The notes: a model not told the origin generated them from the letters alone. A DNA stretch of 64,000 bases from Gammaproteobacteria bacterium (GCA_947469285.1 CANIOW010000007.1:43714-107713), one strand, 5' to 3'; shown: positions 37,059 to 45,726, counted from the stretch's first letter. Program-made: numbers and translations.

Positions 37059-38252
37059 ATGGTCGTTGCACTGAATCATGCACTGCAGCCCGAGTTGAGC
37101 GCGGAAGACGTGGCGCGTCAGCGTTTCGTCAGCGGTCTACGTGGTTTTGTTCTCAGCGACCTCGCCGGCGACTTGCGTCGTGCCTACGATGCCCGTGTAG
37201 CGCCGCGCTTTCAGGGAGTCCACGGCAGGTTGCCGGCGGACGGTGATGAAGTACATCAGGCGCTGCGCACCGACCCAACTTTTAAAGCCTATAGCAGCTT
37301 GCGCGTGACCGCCCAGAAGATGGTCTGGGATTCAGTCACGCCGGTGGTGGCGCGGCAGCGAGCGGCGCTCGAGACCGCGGCTGTTGCTGGTGCCGACCGC
37401 TTGAAGCTCGACTCCACGGTGAAGGTGCCGCGCAGCGTTTCGGCGATCGACGTGCATTTCATGCCCGGTTCCTACAGCGGCGAGGGTGCCGCTGAAGAGA
37501 TGGCGCCTGGGGCTATCTATGACCAGGGTTTCGCGGTTTTTTCAATGGGCTTGATGGGCGATAATTTCAACGACATCGGCCGATCGATGGCACGTTATAT
37601 CAGCCGTAAGTTCCCTGATTTTCACCCGCAGCGCATTTTGGATCTGGGATGCACCATTGGCCATAACACGCTGCCGTGGAAAGAGGCCTATCCAGACGCT
37701 GCAGTCACTGGCATCGATGTGGCTGCTGGCTGCTTGCGCTACGGCGCAGCGCGCGCTGCCTCGCAGGGGGTGGCGGTGCAGTTCACACAGATGAATGCGG
37801 AGCAACTGGATCTGCCGGATCATTCGGTGGACCTGGTGTTCTCGTCGATGTTTCTGCATGAGCTGTCGCTCAAGAGTATTGCGCGCGTCTTTGCGGAAAT
37901 TCGGCGCGTGCTGCGTCCCGGCGGCTTGATGCTGCACATGGAGCTGCCGCCGAATACGCAGATGGGTGCTTTCGAAGGGTTTTATCTCGACTGGGACTGC
38001 TATTACAACGTGGAGCCGTTCTATAAGGCATTTCGCGACCAGGAGCCCCGTGAATTGTGTCGCAAGGCAGGGTTTGCGCCACAGCATTACCTACAGTTCG
38101 TGGTGCCCAGTATTTGCAGTTATGGCGAAAGTGCCGTGGATGCAGCGGTAGCGGCCGAGGAGCGCGAGGTCAACAAGGAAACCACGGGTCGCTTGTCGCA
38201 TGGTGGCATTGAATGGTTCGGGTTTGGTGCTTGGCAGGACGCGGCGCAGTGA
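37059..38252 (+). CDS. Class I SAM-dependent methyltransferase with unknown N-terminal domain
   Basis: A 397-residue protein. The C-terminal half is a Rossmann methyltransferase: motif I ILDLGCTIGHNT at 193-204, GIDVAAGCL (acidic loop), NAEQLDLPDHSVDLVFSSMFLHE, and RRVLRPGGLMLHMELP. Residues 1-190 are a separate domain without a motif I recognise, containing HFMPGSYSGE and DNFNDIGRSMARY segments. ATG at 37059 follows a strong GAGGAGG site. It overlaps a 104-residue gene by GTGA. The methyl acceptor is unknown; it may modify the compound taken up by the receptor downstream. Confidence 0.87.
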   Translation: MVVALNHALQPELSAEDVARQRFVSGLRGFVLSDLAGDLRRAYDARVAPRFQGVHGRLPADGDEVHQALRTDPTFKAYSSLRVTAQKMVWDSVTPVVARQRAALETAAVAGADRLKLDSTVKVPRSVSAIDVHFMPGSYSGEGAAEEMAPGAIYDQGFAVFSMGLMGDNFNDIGRSMARYISRKFPDFHPQRILDLGCTIGHNTLPWKEAYPDAAVTGIDVAAGCLRYGAARAASQGVAVQFTQMNAEQLDLPDHSVDLVFSSMFLHELSLKSIARVFAEIRRVLRPGGLMLHMELPPNTQMGAFEGFYLDWDCYYNVEPFYKAFRDQEPRELCRKAGFAPQHYLQFVVPSICSYGESAVDAAVAAEEREVNKETTGRLSHGGIEWFGFGAWQDAAQ

Positions 38253-38563
38253 GTACGGAAGCAGAGACTTTTACCGCCATTCCTGAAGCTGCACCTCGCG
38301 GTTACTACGGCGCCGATGGACAGCCACAGTTCTTCAGCGACCCCGGCATGGACCGTTTTTCGGCGGTGCTGGTGAAGCTGGTACAAGAAGTGTGGGTGCT
38401 CACCGAAAGGGTGGATGCCATCGAACGTGTGGCGGCTGCGAAGGGTGTGGTGACGGCAGCGGAGGTGACCGCCCTGTTGGCCGACCCGCCGACTAGCGCG
38501 GCGCGGGAGGACGCACTGCTGCAATTTATCGCGCGGACGCTCGGGCCACTGCGCGAACCATGA
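38249..38563 (+). CDS. Small hypothetical protein coupled to the methyltransferase
   Basis: A 104-residue protein I do not recognise. It is translationally coupled on both sides: GTG start at 38249 overlaps the methyltransferase stop (GTGA), and its own TGA overlaps the MFS start (ATGA). The sequence starts with a Pro/Tyr-rich stretch (PRGYYGADGQPQFFSDPGMDRF), then a predicted helix VLVKLVQEVWVLTERVDAIERVA of coiled-coil character, and a Glu/Leu-rich end. No Cys, no signal and no membrane segment. It may be a subunit of the methyltransferase; that rests only on the overlap and cannot be shown here. Confidence 0.8.
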   Translation: MSTEAETFTAIPEAAPRGYYGADGQPQFFSDPGMDRFSAVLVKLVQEVWVLTERVDAIERVAAAKGVVTAAEVTALLADPPTSAAREDALLQFIARTLGPLREP

Positions 38564-39810
38564 AGGCGCCCACTTGGCGAGCGGCTGCTGCCAGCAGCAC
38601 GGGGGTGTTATTGGTGATGTTGCTGATCTGGACCATCAGTAATCTCGACCAGTCTTTGTTTGGTTATGCCGTGCCCGGGATCCTCCAAGAGTTTGCGATT
38701 GGCTTAGAAGCGATTGGCGGCATCCTCTCGTTGGCTTTTTTGACCGCCTCCGCCTGCGTGGTACTCGCCGGCTTGGCGGCGGACCGGTACGGACGCCGGC
38801 GGACGCTGGTGGTATTGCTGGTCGGCTCTGCCTTCTTCGTCGGCTTGCACGGTTACGCGCACAGTGTGTTGACGCTGACCCTCTACCGTTCGCTCGCTTT
38901 TGGTCTGGCGGCGGGTGTGGCCCCCATTACGGCCGCCTATGTCGCCGAAGCGGCCCCGGCGCGGCACCGTGGCATGCTCATGGGCGTGTTGCAGTGTGGC
39001 TATCCGCTGGGTTGGTTTTTCGCTGCCGTGCTGGCCGCTCCCTTAATGCAATCCACGGGTGGCTGGCGCTCCATCTTCCTGATCGGCTTTGCGATGGTGC
39101 CCTTGGCACTGCTGATCGGCTGGTGGTTGCCAGAGAGTCGGCGCTTTGCCGACTTGACGGCTCGTCAGGGTCAGGGAGCAGCGGGATTGCCACCGCTGCG
39201 CTTGGGTGCGCTGTTTGCACCCGCGTTTCGCCGCCGTTCAGTGGCGTGCATGGTGCTGTTCTTTAGCTTTGGTTGTGCCTATGCGGGCACGGCGTTCTAC
39301 TTTCCTACCTTCTTTATGGCGGTCCGCGGTTACACCCTGGCGGAGGCGACCACCCTGGTGGGCATGGGCAATGGCGTGGCGGTGCTGGGGTACTTGTTGG
39401 CGGCGGCGGTGGGCGAATACGTCTGGACCCGCCGGAACACCTATGCGCTATGGTGTTTTTTGGGTGCGCTGGCCTTGCTGGCTCTCGTCTGGCTGCCTAA
39501 CCAACGTTGGCAGGACTTGGCGCTGTTCGCACTGACCGGTGCGTTTTTTTACGGCAGCAATGCGGTGGTGGGGGCGCTGCTCGCGGACCTCTACCCCACC
39601 CGCATGCGCGCCACCGCGTATGCGGCCTGCGGTTCGGCGCCATTGAGCTTGGGTTTCGCGGTGTATCCGCTGGTGGTGCCGTTGGTGGTGGCTCATGGAG
39701 GGTGGCAGATAGCGATGTCGGTGGCCATTGCGCCGCTGCTAGTGGCCTCGGCGCTGGCGGCACTGTGGCTCCCCGATGTGCGTTCAGGAGAGGAGATCGC
39801 TGATGTCTGA
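38560..39810 (+). CDS. MFS transporter, AAHS-like (aromatic acid:H+ symporter group)
   Basis: A 416-residue carrier with 12 predicted membrane helices. The N-terminal DQSLFGYAVPGIL segment and the motif A LAADRYGRRRTLVVLL, along with YVAEAAPARHRGMLMGVLQCGYPLGW, fit the AAHS group that takes up aromatic acids and related metabolites. The start overlaps the 104-residue gene by ATGA and the end overlaps the SDR gene by 8 bp. Its place between a methyltransferase and a reductase, with a TonB receptor after, suggests inner-membrane uptake of the same substrate; identity unknown. Confidence 0.88.
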   Translation: MKAPTWRAAAASSTGVLLVMLLIWTISNLDQSLFGYAVPGILQEFAIGLEAIGGILSLAFLTASACVVLAGLAADRYGRRRTLVVLLVGSAFFVGLHGYAHSVLTLTLYRSLAFGLAAGVAPITAAYVAEAAPARHRGMLMGVLQCGYPLGWFFAAVLAAPLMQSTGGWRSIFLIGFAMVPLALLIGWWLPESRRFADLTARQGQGAAGLPPLRLGALFAPAFRRRSVACMVLFFSFGCAYAGTAFYFPTFFMAVRGYTLAEATTLVGMGNGVAVLGYLLAAAVGEYVWTRRNTYALWCFLGALALLALVWLPNQRWQDLALFALTGAFFYGSNAVVGALLADLYPTRMRATAYAACGSAPLSLGFAVYPLVVPLVVAHGGWQIAMSVAIAPLLVASALAALWLPDVRSGEEIADV

Positions 39811-40660
39811 CCGTCAGGAGCCGCGCGGGCGCCGACCGCTCGAGGGTCAAGTGGCCTTGGTTACTGGCGCGGGTCGTCGTCAGGGGTTGGGTCGCGCTAT
39901 TTGCGCGCGGTTGGCCGCCGACGGCTGCCGGGTCGTGCTCACCGATATCGCCGCGGCCCAGCCGTTGCTGGCCAGCGAACATATCGGGACGCAATCGGAA
40001 ATGGAGCTGACGGCCGCTGAACTGCGCGCAGAGGGTGCCGAGGTGCTCGCACTAGCGCTCGATGTGCGTGATGAGGCGCAGGTGGAGGCAGTCATCGCCA
40101 ACACGGTGCGTCAGTTTGGGCGGCTCGATATTCTGGTCAATAACGCCGGCATCGGTTACTTGTTCAGTCCCATCGTGGACATGCCGGCAGACTTCTGGAA
40201 AGCCGTCATGGAGGTGAACCTGCTGGGCCCGTTGCTGTGCACCAAGCATGCGGCGCGCCAGATGATTGCGCAGGCGCGCGGTGGTCGCATCGTCAATATC
40301 GCCAGTCAGGCCGCCAAGTCCGGCCACCCGCACCTGGCCGCCTACATCGCCTCCAAACACGGACTGGTGGGGTTAACGCGCACCGCGGCGCTAGAACTGG
40401 GACAGCATGGCATTACCGTTAACGCGGTTTGCCCGAACCATGTCACCACCGGGCTTGGGGCGGTGCAGAACGCCTATTACGCCAAGCTGGCCGGCATTAG
40501 CGTGGAAGATTATTTGGCCAAGATGCGCCAAGGGATTCCGCTGGGGCGAGTGGGTCAGGCGGCGGATACGGCGAATGCCTGCGCCTTTTTGTGTTCCGAG
40601 GCGGCCGCTTACATTACCGGCGAGGCGATGAATGTCAGCGGCGGCGCTGAAATGCACTGA
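39803..40660 (+). CDS. Short-chain dehydrogenase/reductase
   Basis: A 285-residue NAD(P)-dependent oxidoreductase of the classical SDR type. The cofactor loop is TGAGRRQGLG near residue 22, with the Asp of LTDIAAA following it, which favours NAD over NADP. NNAGIGYLF near 115 and the catalytic SQAAKSGHPHLAAYIASK (Ser/Tyr/Lys) near 170-190 are present. C-terminal SGGAEMH is typical. ATG at 39803 is preceded by GGAGAGGAG and overlaps the MFS stop. Probable role: oxidoreduction of an alcohol or ketone in the cluster's pathway. Last of the coupled genes before a hairpin and the receptor. Confidence 0.92.
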   Translation: MSDRQEPRGRRPLEGQVALVTGAGRRQGLGRAICARLAADGCRVVLTDIAAAQPLLASEHIGTQSEMELTAAELRAEGAEVLALALDVRDEAQVEAVIANTVRQFGRLDILVNNAGIGYLFSPIVDMPADFWKAVMEVNLLGPLLCTKHAARQMIAQARGGRIVNIASQAAKSGHPHLAAYIASKHGLVGLTRTAALELGQHGITVNAVCPNHVTTGLGAVQNAYYAKLAGISVEDYLAKMRQGIPLGRVGQAADTANACAFLCSEAAAYITGEAMNVSGGAEMH

Positions 40661-40664
40661 CAGC

Positions 40665-40693
40665 GCTGCTTGTTGCCTATGTGCAACAGCAGC
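40665..40693 (+). terminator. Candidate hairpin after the SDR gene
   Basis: GCTGC, a bulged T, and TGTTGC (40665-40676) pair with GCAACAGCAGC (40683-40693) around a 6-base loop CTATGT, giving an 11-bp stem with one bulge, 5 bases after the SDR stop. No T-tract follows. It may end most transcripts before the separately promoted TonB receptor. Confidence 0.45.
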
Positions 40694-40760
40694 CCCTGCT
40701 TGGCCGCGCAGGAAATTGATGGGTAGCCCTATTGTGTGAACTACCTATTCTGGCGCATTA

Positions 40761-40788
40761 TTGCAATCTTCCGTGATTTTTGTATACA
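40761..40788 (+). promoter_or_regulatory. Sigma-70-like promoter of the TonB receptor gene
   Basis: TTGCAA (40761-40766) and TATACA (40783-40788) are separated by 16 bases, a close match to the -35/-10 consensus, in an AT-rich island. Expected transcription start is near 40795. The ATG at 40792 would lie upstream of that start, so translation should begin at ATG 40807, leaving a leader of about a dozen bases containing GAGGA. Confidence 0.6.
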
Positions 40789-40806
40789 AAAATGAGGACC
40801 CTGACT

Positions 40807-43020
40807 ATGACTCGCACGTCGTCTGCCCCGAGTATCGCCCTGTTGGCTGCTGTTGGTTTTGTGCTGCAGGCCTCTGCTGCTATTGCGGCTGCGCCGGCTG
40901 AGACTGGCCTCGAGGAAGTGACGGTCACGGCGCAGCGCGTCAGCGAGCGCTTACAGGAAGTGCCTTTGTCCGTGACTTCCCTGTCTGCCACCGAGCTGGA
41001 AGACCGGCAGATCAGCAGCGGCCTGGACGTGGTGCGTCAAGTGCCGAACCTGCTCGGCAGTAACAACGTGGGTCTCGGTTCGGCGGCCTCGTTCTTCCTC
41101 CGCGGTGTGGGTCAGGACGAGTCGATCGCTACCTCCGACCCGGCGGTGGGTGTTTACGTGGACGGTGTATACATTTCGCGGCAGATCGCCAACAACGTGC
41201 TCCTGTACGATCTGGAACGCGTCGAAGTGCTGCGTGGCCCACAAGGCACCTTGTACGGCCGCAACACCTCCGGTGGTGCCATCAAATTTGTGACCAAGAA
41301 GCCGGGCAAGGAATTCGGCGGCCATGTGGGTGTTTCCTACGAGACCGAGTACAGCCGCTATCTGGTCGAGGCGGCGCTGAACCTGCCGCTGAACGAGCAG
41401 CTGTCGAGCAAGCTGACGGTGGTACAAACCAAGCAGCAGAACGGGTTTCAGAAGAGCCGGACCACGGGCCAAGACGCCTGGGCGCCAGAGGCGACGGGCG
41501 CGCGCGCCCAGTTACGCTGGACGCCCAACGACGCAACGGACATTGTCGCTTCGGTGGAATACCTGAAGGATCAGGGTGAGGAAATTATCGGCCAGGACCG
41601 CCTGCACGATAACCCCGGCACCTTCTTTTCGGTGCAAAGCGGCCTAGAGGATCAGTTCGAAGAAACCAAGACGCGTGCGGCCTCAATTAACGCCACGATT
41701 GATTTCGGTAGCTTTCAGTTGGAATCGATCACTGGTGTGCGCAGCCTGCAGCAGACCTTCCTGATCGATGTCTCCGACCAAGTGGTTCCGAACTACGTCA
41801 TTCCAAACGCCAGCACCCACAACCAATGGAGCCAGGAGTTTACCTTCAGCGGCAAAGTGGGTGCCGTCGACTGGCTGGCCGGCCTGTATTACATGAACGA
41901 GCGTAACCATTCGTTCGTCGGCGATCAGTTGTTCCTCTTCGGTGGTGTTATCGCCGGCGATTTTATGCGGGACCTGAACAACAACGCCAAGAGCAGCGCC
42001 GCCTTCGTCCATGCGAACTGGCATGCCACCGACAAGCTAACGGTCAGTGCTGGTGGTCGTTACACGCAGGAAAAAAAGACGGTAGACGTCAAGCAATATG
42101 TGGTGATGCCGGGGGCCATTCCTGGGGTCACCCTGGCTAATTACGCACCGGCGTCTTACCCCGGTGCCCGCGGGCCTTTATTGCCGTTCTGGGATACCGC
42201 GGCGGTGGTGGCTCTCGGTCAGGACGTGAGCCCAACGTTCAGCAAGTTCGACCCCAAGGTGGGCGTGGACTACAAGCTCAACGACCAGGTCATGGTCTTT
42301 GCCAGCTGGACAAAAGGCTTCAAGAGTGGCGGCTGGAACGCCCGTGTTACGGACCCGCGCGACTTCGTGCTGTTCCGTCCCGAGTCGGTCACTTCTATCG
42401 AGCTGGGCCTGAAAAGCACCTGGCTGGATAACACCTTGCGCGTCAACCTCACGTATTTTGATGCCAAGTACCAAGACTTCATCATCACGGCCATTAATCT
42501 CGAGACCGGCAATTTCCTCACCGTGAATGCGGCCAAAATGCACAACCGCGGCTTCGAGGGTGAATTGGCGTGGAACGCCGCTGCGCCAGTCACGTTCTTC
42601 GCGAACTTCGGGACCAACAGCGCCAAGTACACGGAAACGACGAGCCCGGATATTCCGCTGAACAACCATGTGAAGCGCACCCCGGCATTGACGTTTGCGC
42701 TGGGCGGGGATCTGCATGTGCCAGCGGGCACCGGCGAGTTGTTTGCCAATGCGTGGTATTCGCGCCAGGGCCAGTATTCTGGCGATCTCGCTAACTCGCC
42801 TTTGGCGGCGGTGCCGGCTTACGCGGTGCTGGACGCTTCGGTGGGCTACCGTTCGGCGGAAGACCAGTGGCGGATTGCGCTTAGCTGCAAGAACTGCAGG
42901 AATAACGAGAATTTCCATTCCGCGCTGGTATTCGAGGTCCTGGGTTTTGCCACCCAGTTCCCGTCCTTGCCGCGGCAGATGTTCTTGAGTGCCAACTACA
43001 AGTTCGGCAGTCAGCGCTAA
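40807..43020 (+). CDS. TonB-dependent outer-membrane receptor
   Basis: A 737-residue beta-barrel receptor (from ATG 40807) for energised uptake of a large or scarce substrate. A signal peptide covers residues 1-27. The plug domain begins after EEVTVTAQR and shows IYVDGVYISRQI-type and ERVEVLRGPQGTLYGRNTSGGAIKFVTKKP segments typical of the family. The barrel ends in a C-terminal KFGSQR, with F three residues from the end region. GAGGA precedes ATG 40807; ATG 40792 is an alternative but lies before the predicted transcript start. It is separated from the SDR gene by a hairpin and its own promoter, yet belongs to the same catabolic run. Substrate unknown. Confidence 0.93.
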   Translation: MTRTSSAPSIALLAAVGFVLQASAAIAAAPAETGLEEVTVTAQRVSERLQEVPLSVTSLSATELEDRQISSGLDVVRQVPNLLGSNNVGLGSAASFFLRGVGQDESIATSDPAVGVYVDGVYISRQIANNVLLYDLERVEVLRGPQGTLYGRNTSGGAIKFVTKKPGKEFGGHVGVSYETEYSRYLVEAALNLPLNEQLSSKLTVVQTKQQNGFQKSRTTGQDAWAPEATGARAQLRWTPNDATDIVASVEYLKDQGEEIIGQDRLHDNPGTFFSVQSGLEDQFEETKTRAASINATIDFGSFQLESITGVRSLQQTFLIDVSDQVVPNYVIPNASTHNQWSQEFTFSGKVGAVDWLAGLYYMNERNHSFVGDQLFLFGGVIAGDFMRDLNNNAKSSAAFVHANWHATDKLTVSAGGRYTQEKKTVDVKQYVVMPGAIPGVTLANYAPASYPGARGPLLPFWDTAAVVALGQDVSPTFSKFDPKVGVDYKLNDQVMVFASWTKGFKSGGWNARVTDPRDFVLFRPESVTSIELGLKSTWLDNTLRVNLTYFDAKYQDFIITAINLETGNFLTVNAAKMHNRGFEGELAWNAAAPVTFFANFGTNSAKYTETTSPDIPLNNHVKRTPALTFALGGDLHVPAGTGELFANAWYSRQGQYSGDLANSPLAAVPAYAVLDASVGYRSAEDQWRIALSCKNCRNNENFHSALVFEVLGFATQFPSLPRQMFLSANYKFGSQR

Positions 43021-43036
43021 GTCAAAGTTGTCGCGG

Positions 43037-43065
43037 TCGGGGAGTGCCCTCTAGGTGCTCCCCGA
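43037..43065. terminator. Bidirectional terminator-like hairpin after the TonB receptor
   Basis: TCGGGGAG (43037-43044) pairs with CTCCCCGA (43058-43065); inner bases add two G-C and two G-U pairs around a 5-base loop. It lies between the receptor stop (43020) and, on the other strand, overlaps the stop of the 43051-43617 gene. No T-tract follows. Confidence 0.5.
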
Positions 43066-43617
43066 CTGGGATACTCGCGGCCAGAGCAGCCAGGCCAGCC
43101 CGGCGCTTAACAAGAGATGCAGCCAGGCCACCGCGGGCCAACTACCCAGTACGGGTTGGGCGGCCTGCACCACTCCGCCCAGCACCAGCAAAACGGTGCC
43201 TGCCCAGAACGACATTGAACGGCGTTGCCAGGCAGCGCGTACCAGTAGCAGCACCGCGCTGAGCAGCATCAGTAAGCCCCAGATTTTCAGCTTCAGCACG
43301 CCGACCAGGACCACCCCACCCGCGCCGCCAAAGATAATGACCAGCGCCGCCGCACGGGGCTGCAGGGCGGGCAGGCTCGACGGTGCCCACAGGCACCAGG
43401 CCAGCAGCGGCACGGCGGCCACGGCGCCGAGTAGGCTGAAGAACTGGTGCGGCCCGGCCGCGGCCGCTAGGCCGGAGAAGCGGGCCACACCGAAGCAGGC
43501 CGCGAGGGCGATGCCACTGAGCGCCACGCTCAGCCCCGGTGCCGCGCGACCCTGACGCCAGAGGAGCAGGGCGCAGGTAAGGGCGAGCAGTACGTCGGTG
43601 GCAGCTGCAGGGGTCAT
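43051..43617 (-). CDS. Hypothetical multi-helix membrane protein
   Basis: A 188-residue protein with about six hydrophobic segments and very little soluble sequence; I do not recognise a family. ATG at 43617 overlaps the 3' end of the fatty-acid-hydroxylase-family gene by 4 bp (ATGA), so it is translationally coupled to it. The upstream open frame to 43764 is antisense-like and Pro/Arg-rich, so it is rejected. Motifs: a LLALTCALLLWRQGRAAPGLS start and an ALVIIFGGAGGVVLVGVLKLKIWG centre. It may be an accessory to the hydroxylase, but this is inferred from coupling alone. Confidence 0.78.
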   Translation of the reverse strand: MTPAAATDVLLALTCALLLWRQGRAAPGLSVALSGIALAACFGVARFSGLAAAAGPHQFFSLLGAVAAVPLLAWCLWAPSSLPALQPRAAALVIIFGGAGGVVLVGVLKLKIWGLLMLLSAVLLLVRAAWQRRSMSFWAGTVLLVLGGVVQAAQPVLGSWPAVAWLHLLLSAGLAWLLWPRVSQSGST

Positions 43618-44729
43618 GGTGTGTCTTCCGGTGGGATAGGGGTGATGTCCGGCGCACGCAACCGCCAGTGGCGGGGGTGGAGAGCCATGCGTCCTTCCAG
43701 TTGCAGGCCGATCAAACTGGCGGCGAGGAGGATCACCCCGCCGCTCAGCAGGCGTCCGCTCCAAGGGAGGCGAGTCGCCATCAGCACGTAGTACACGCTG
43801 GCGGCGGTGAGTAGGGCGCTTTGCACCAGACAGGCACGACGTACGCCGCGGGGAATCGGTTTTTCGAAGCGCTGAAAGTCTTTGAAGTCCGCGTGTGGCA
43901 CCGCTGCGCCCCAGCCTTGCGGGGGGCCGAACCAGACGGCGAGCGCGTCGCGCCAGGTGGGTTGGGCGCGGCTCGCCACCAGTAGCTCGCGGTAGAGCAC
44001 GAAATTGCCCCAGACCGGGTTGTAGCTGTGGAACGGCTTGCGTACGCCGTACACGACGGGCTCAGCGGCGCGCTCATCGGCGTAGGTGCCAAACAGGCGG
44101 TCCCACAGGATCAGGATGCCACCGTAGTTGCGGTCGATGCAGTAGTCGTTCTGACCATGATGGACGCGATGGTTCGAAGGGGTGACGAACACCCGGTCCA
44201 GCCACCCAAGGCGTCCGATCTGTTCGGTGTGTACCCAGACCTGATAGAGCAGGTCGATGAAAGCCGCGCCCGCGAACACGGTGGGCGGAACGCCGATAAC
44301 CGCCAGTCCCAGATAGAACGGCCACTTCAGGAGCGAGCCGGTACCGGTTTGGCGCAGCGCGGTGGAGAGATTGAAATATTCCGAGGAATGATGCACCTGA
44401 TGGGACGCCCAGATCAGGTTCACTTCATGTCCGAAACGGTGCACCCAGTAATAGCAGAAGTCATAGGCCAGCACGGTCCCCACCCAAACCCACCAGGCGT
44501 TGGTGGGTAACTCAAAGGCGTGAAATGTCCGGTAGACCGCGGCGTATACGGCGATGACCAGTAGCCGTGCCAGGGTGCGTTCGACTTCGCTGAGATACCC
44601 GAAATGCAGGCTGGTCAGCGCGTCTGGCAGGGAATAACTGCGCGAGCCACGCCAGCGGGCCACTCCGGCCTCCACGGCAATGGCGAGCAGGAACACGGGC
44701 AGGGCATAGGCAATGGGGCTCGGCTGCAT
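43614..44729 (-). CDS. Sterol desaturase / fatty acid hydroxylase family protein
   Basis: A 371-residue membrane di-iron oxygenase. The histidine clusters are clear: HRFGHE (near residue 97), HQVHHSSE (near 110) and NHRVHHGQND (near 190), the eight-His set of the family. Hydrophobic helices lie before and between the clusters, with additional helices at the C-terminus. It likely inserts oxygen or a double bond into a lipid-like substrate at the inner membrane. ATG at 44729 is chosen over the TTG at 44732. It is divergent from a CDF transporter gene and coupled to the small membrane protein. Confidence 0.92.
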   Translation of the reverse strand: MQPSPIAYALPVFLLAIAVEAGVARWRGSRSYSLPDALTSLHFGYLSEVERTLARLLVIAVYAAVYRTFHAFELPTNAWWVWVGTVLAYDFCYYWVHRFGHEVNLIWASHQVHHSSEYFNLSTALRQTGTGSLLKWPFYLGLAVIGVPPTVFAGAAFIDLLYQVWVHTEQIGRLGWLDRVFVTPSNHRVHHGQNDYCIDRNYGGILILWDRLFGTYADERAAEPVVYGVRKPFHSYNPVWGNFVLYRELLVASRAQPTWRDALAVWFGPPQGWGAAVPHADFKDFQRFEKPIPRGVRRACLVQSALLTAASVYYVLMATRLPWSGRLLSGGVILLAASLIGLQLEGRMALHPRHWRLRAPDITPIPPEDTP

Positions 44730-44823
44730 CAATCAGCTCTCCGTGGTCCTTAGGTGCTTGCGTTGCTCTGGGGAAGCAGTGATAGTGCCCCATTCGCTAA
44801 CATTACACGTGGGAGAGGTTCTG

Positions 44824-45726
44824 ATGTCGGTAAAAGCTCAGGCCGACCAAGCCCATGATGCGACCGTGGCTCGCATGCTGGGCATCTGCGTGTTACTGGA
44901 AACGCTGCTGGTGGGCAGCAACCTGATCGCCGCGTATGTTGCCAATTCCCTGACCCTCTACGCGGATGCGACCAAGGAAGCCGTGGAGATGCTGGCGTCG
45001 CTGGGCATCTGGCTGACCTTGCACCGGATGCAAGCGCGTGAAGGTGAGTTTGATTTTGGATTGGGGAAGATTGAGAGCCTGCTGACGGTCGCCTTGGAAT
45101 TGGTGCTGCTGTTGACGGCCGCCAGCATCATCATCGAAGCCGTGGAACGTTTCGAGTCGCCGCACCCGTTGGGAAATATTGGTGTGGCCGTCGGCGTCAC
45201 GCTGGTGGGTTTTGTCGCGCAGCTGACGGTGCTGCTGGTGTTGACCAAAACCCATGCGAAGCGTGCGTCGGCGATGATCCTGTCAAAAATTCGCACCTAT
45301 CGCATTTCCTTGTGCGCGGACTTTGGCATTCTGGCCGTGCTGCTGTTGGGCAAGGTGATGCCCGGACATTTCTTGTCACTTTATCTCGACCCATTGGTGT
45401 CGTGTGGCATTGGCGTGGCAGTGCTGGTGAAGGTCTATTACGGCATTTCGGCGGCGGTCGCAGATCTCAGTGACAAGACCCTAGAAGAAGCTTCGCAGTT
45501 CTTAGTGCTGCGCGAGTTGGCGCGATTTTTTGACGAGTATGAACAGCTCCATCGCATCCACTCGCGACGCTCAGGCAACCGGGTGTTTATTCATCTGTTT
45601 CTGGAGTTCCGTCAGGATCTGACCATGGCGGAGGTGTATGCGGTGATGGAACGAATCTCTGGCAGTCTGGAGAGCGTCATCGGCCATAGCGACGTTATCG
45701 TGGTGCCCTCCCGCGCTAAGCGTTGA
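44824..45726 (+). CDS. Cation diffusion facilitator with altered metal site
   Basis: A 300-residue CDF-fold transporter: six predicted helices and a C-terminal cytoplasmic domain from about 205. The family segment FDFGLGKIESL is present near residue 77. The transport metal site normally consists of Asp-x3-Asp in helix 2 and His-x3-Asp in helix 5. Here I read D48-x3-E52 (ADATKEAVE) and S152-x3-D156 (SLCAD), so one Asp is Glu and the His is Ser. Substrate is therefore uncertain and may not be zinc. ATG at 44824 follows GGGAGAGG at good spacing; the upstream open frame is rejected. Confidence 0.88.
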   Translation: MSVKAQADQAHDATVARMLGICVLLETLLVGSNLIAAYVANSLTLYADATKEAVEMLASLGIWLTLHRMQAREGEFDFGLGKIESLLTVALELVLLLTAASIIIEAVERFESPHPLGNIGVAVGVTLVGFVAQLTVLLVLTKTHAKRASAMILSKIRTYRISLCADFGILAVLLLGKVMPGHFLSLYLDPLVSCGIGVAVLVKVYYGISAAVADLSDKTLEEASQFLVLRELARFFDEYEQLHRIHSRRSGNRVFIHLFLEFRQDLTMAEVYAVMERISGSLESVIGHSDVIVVPSRAKR

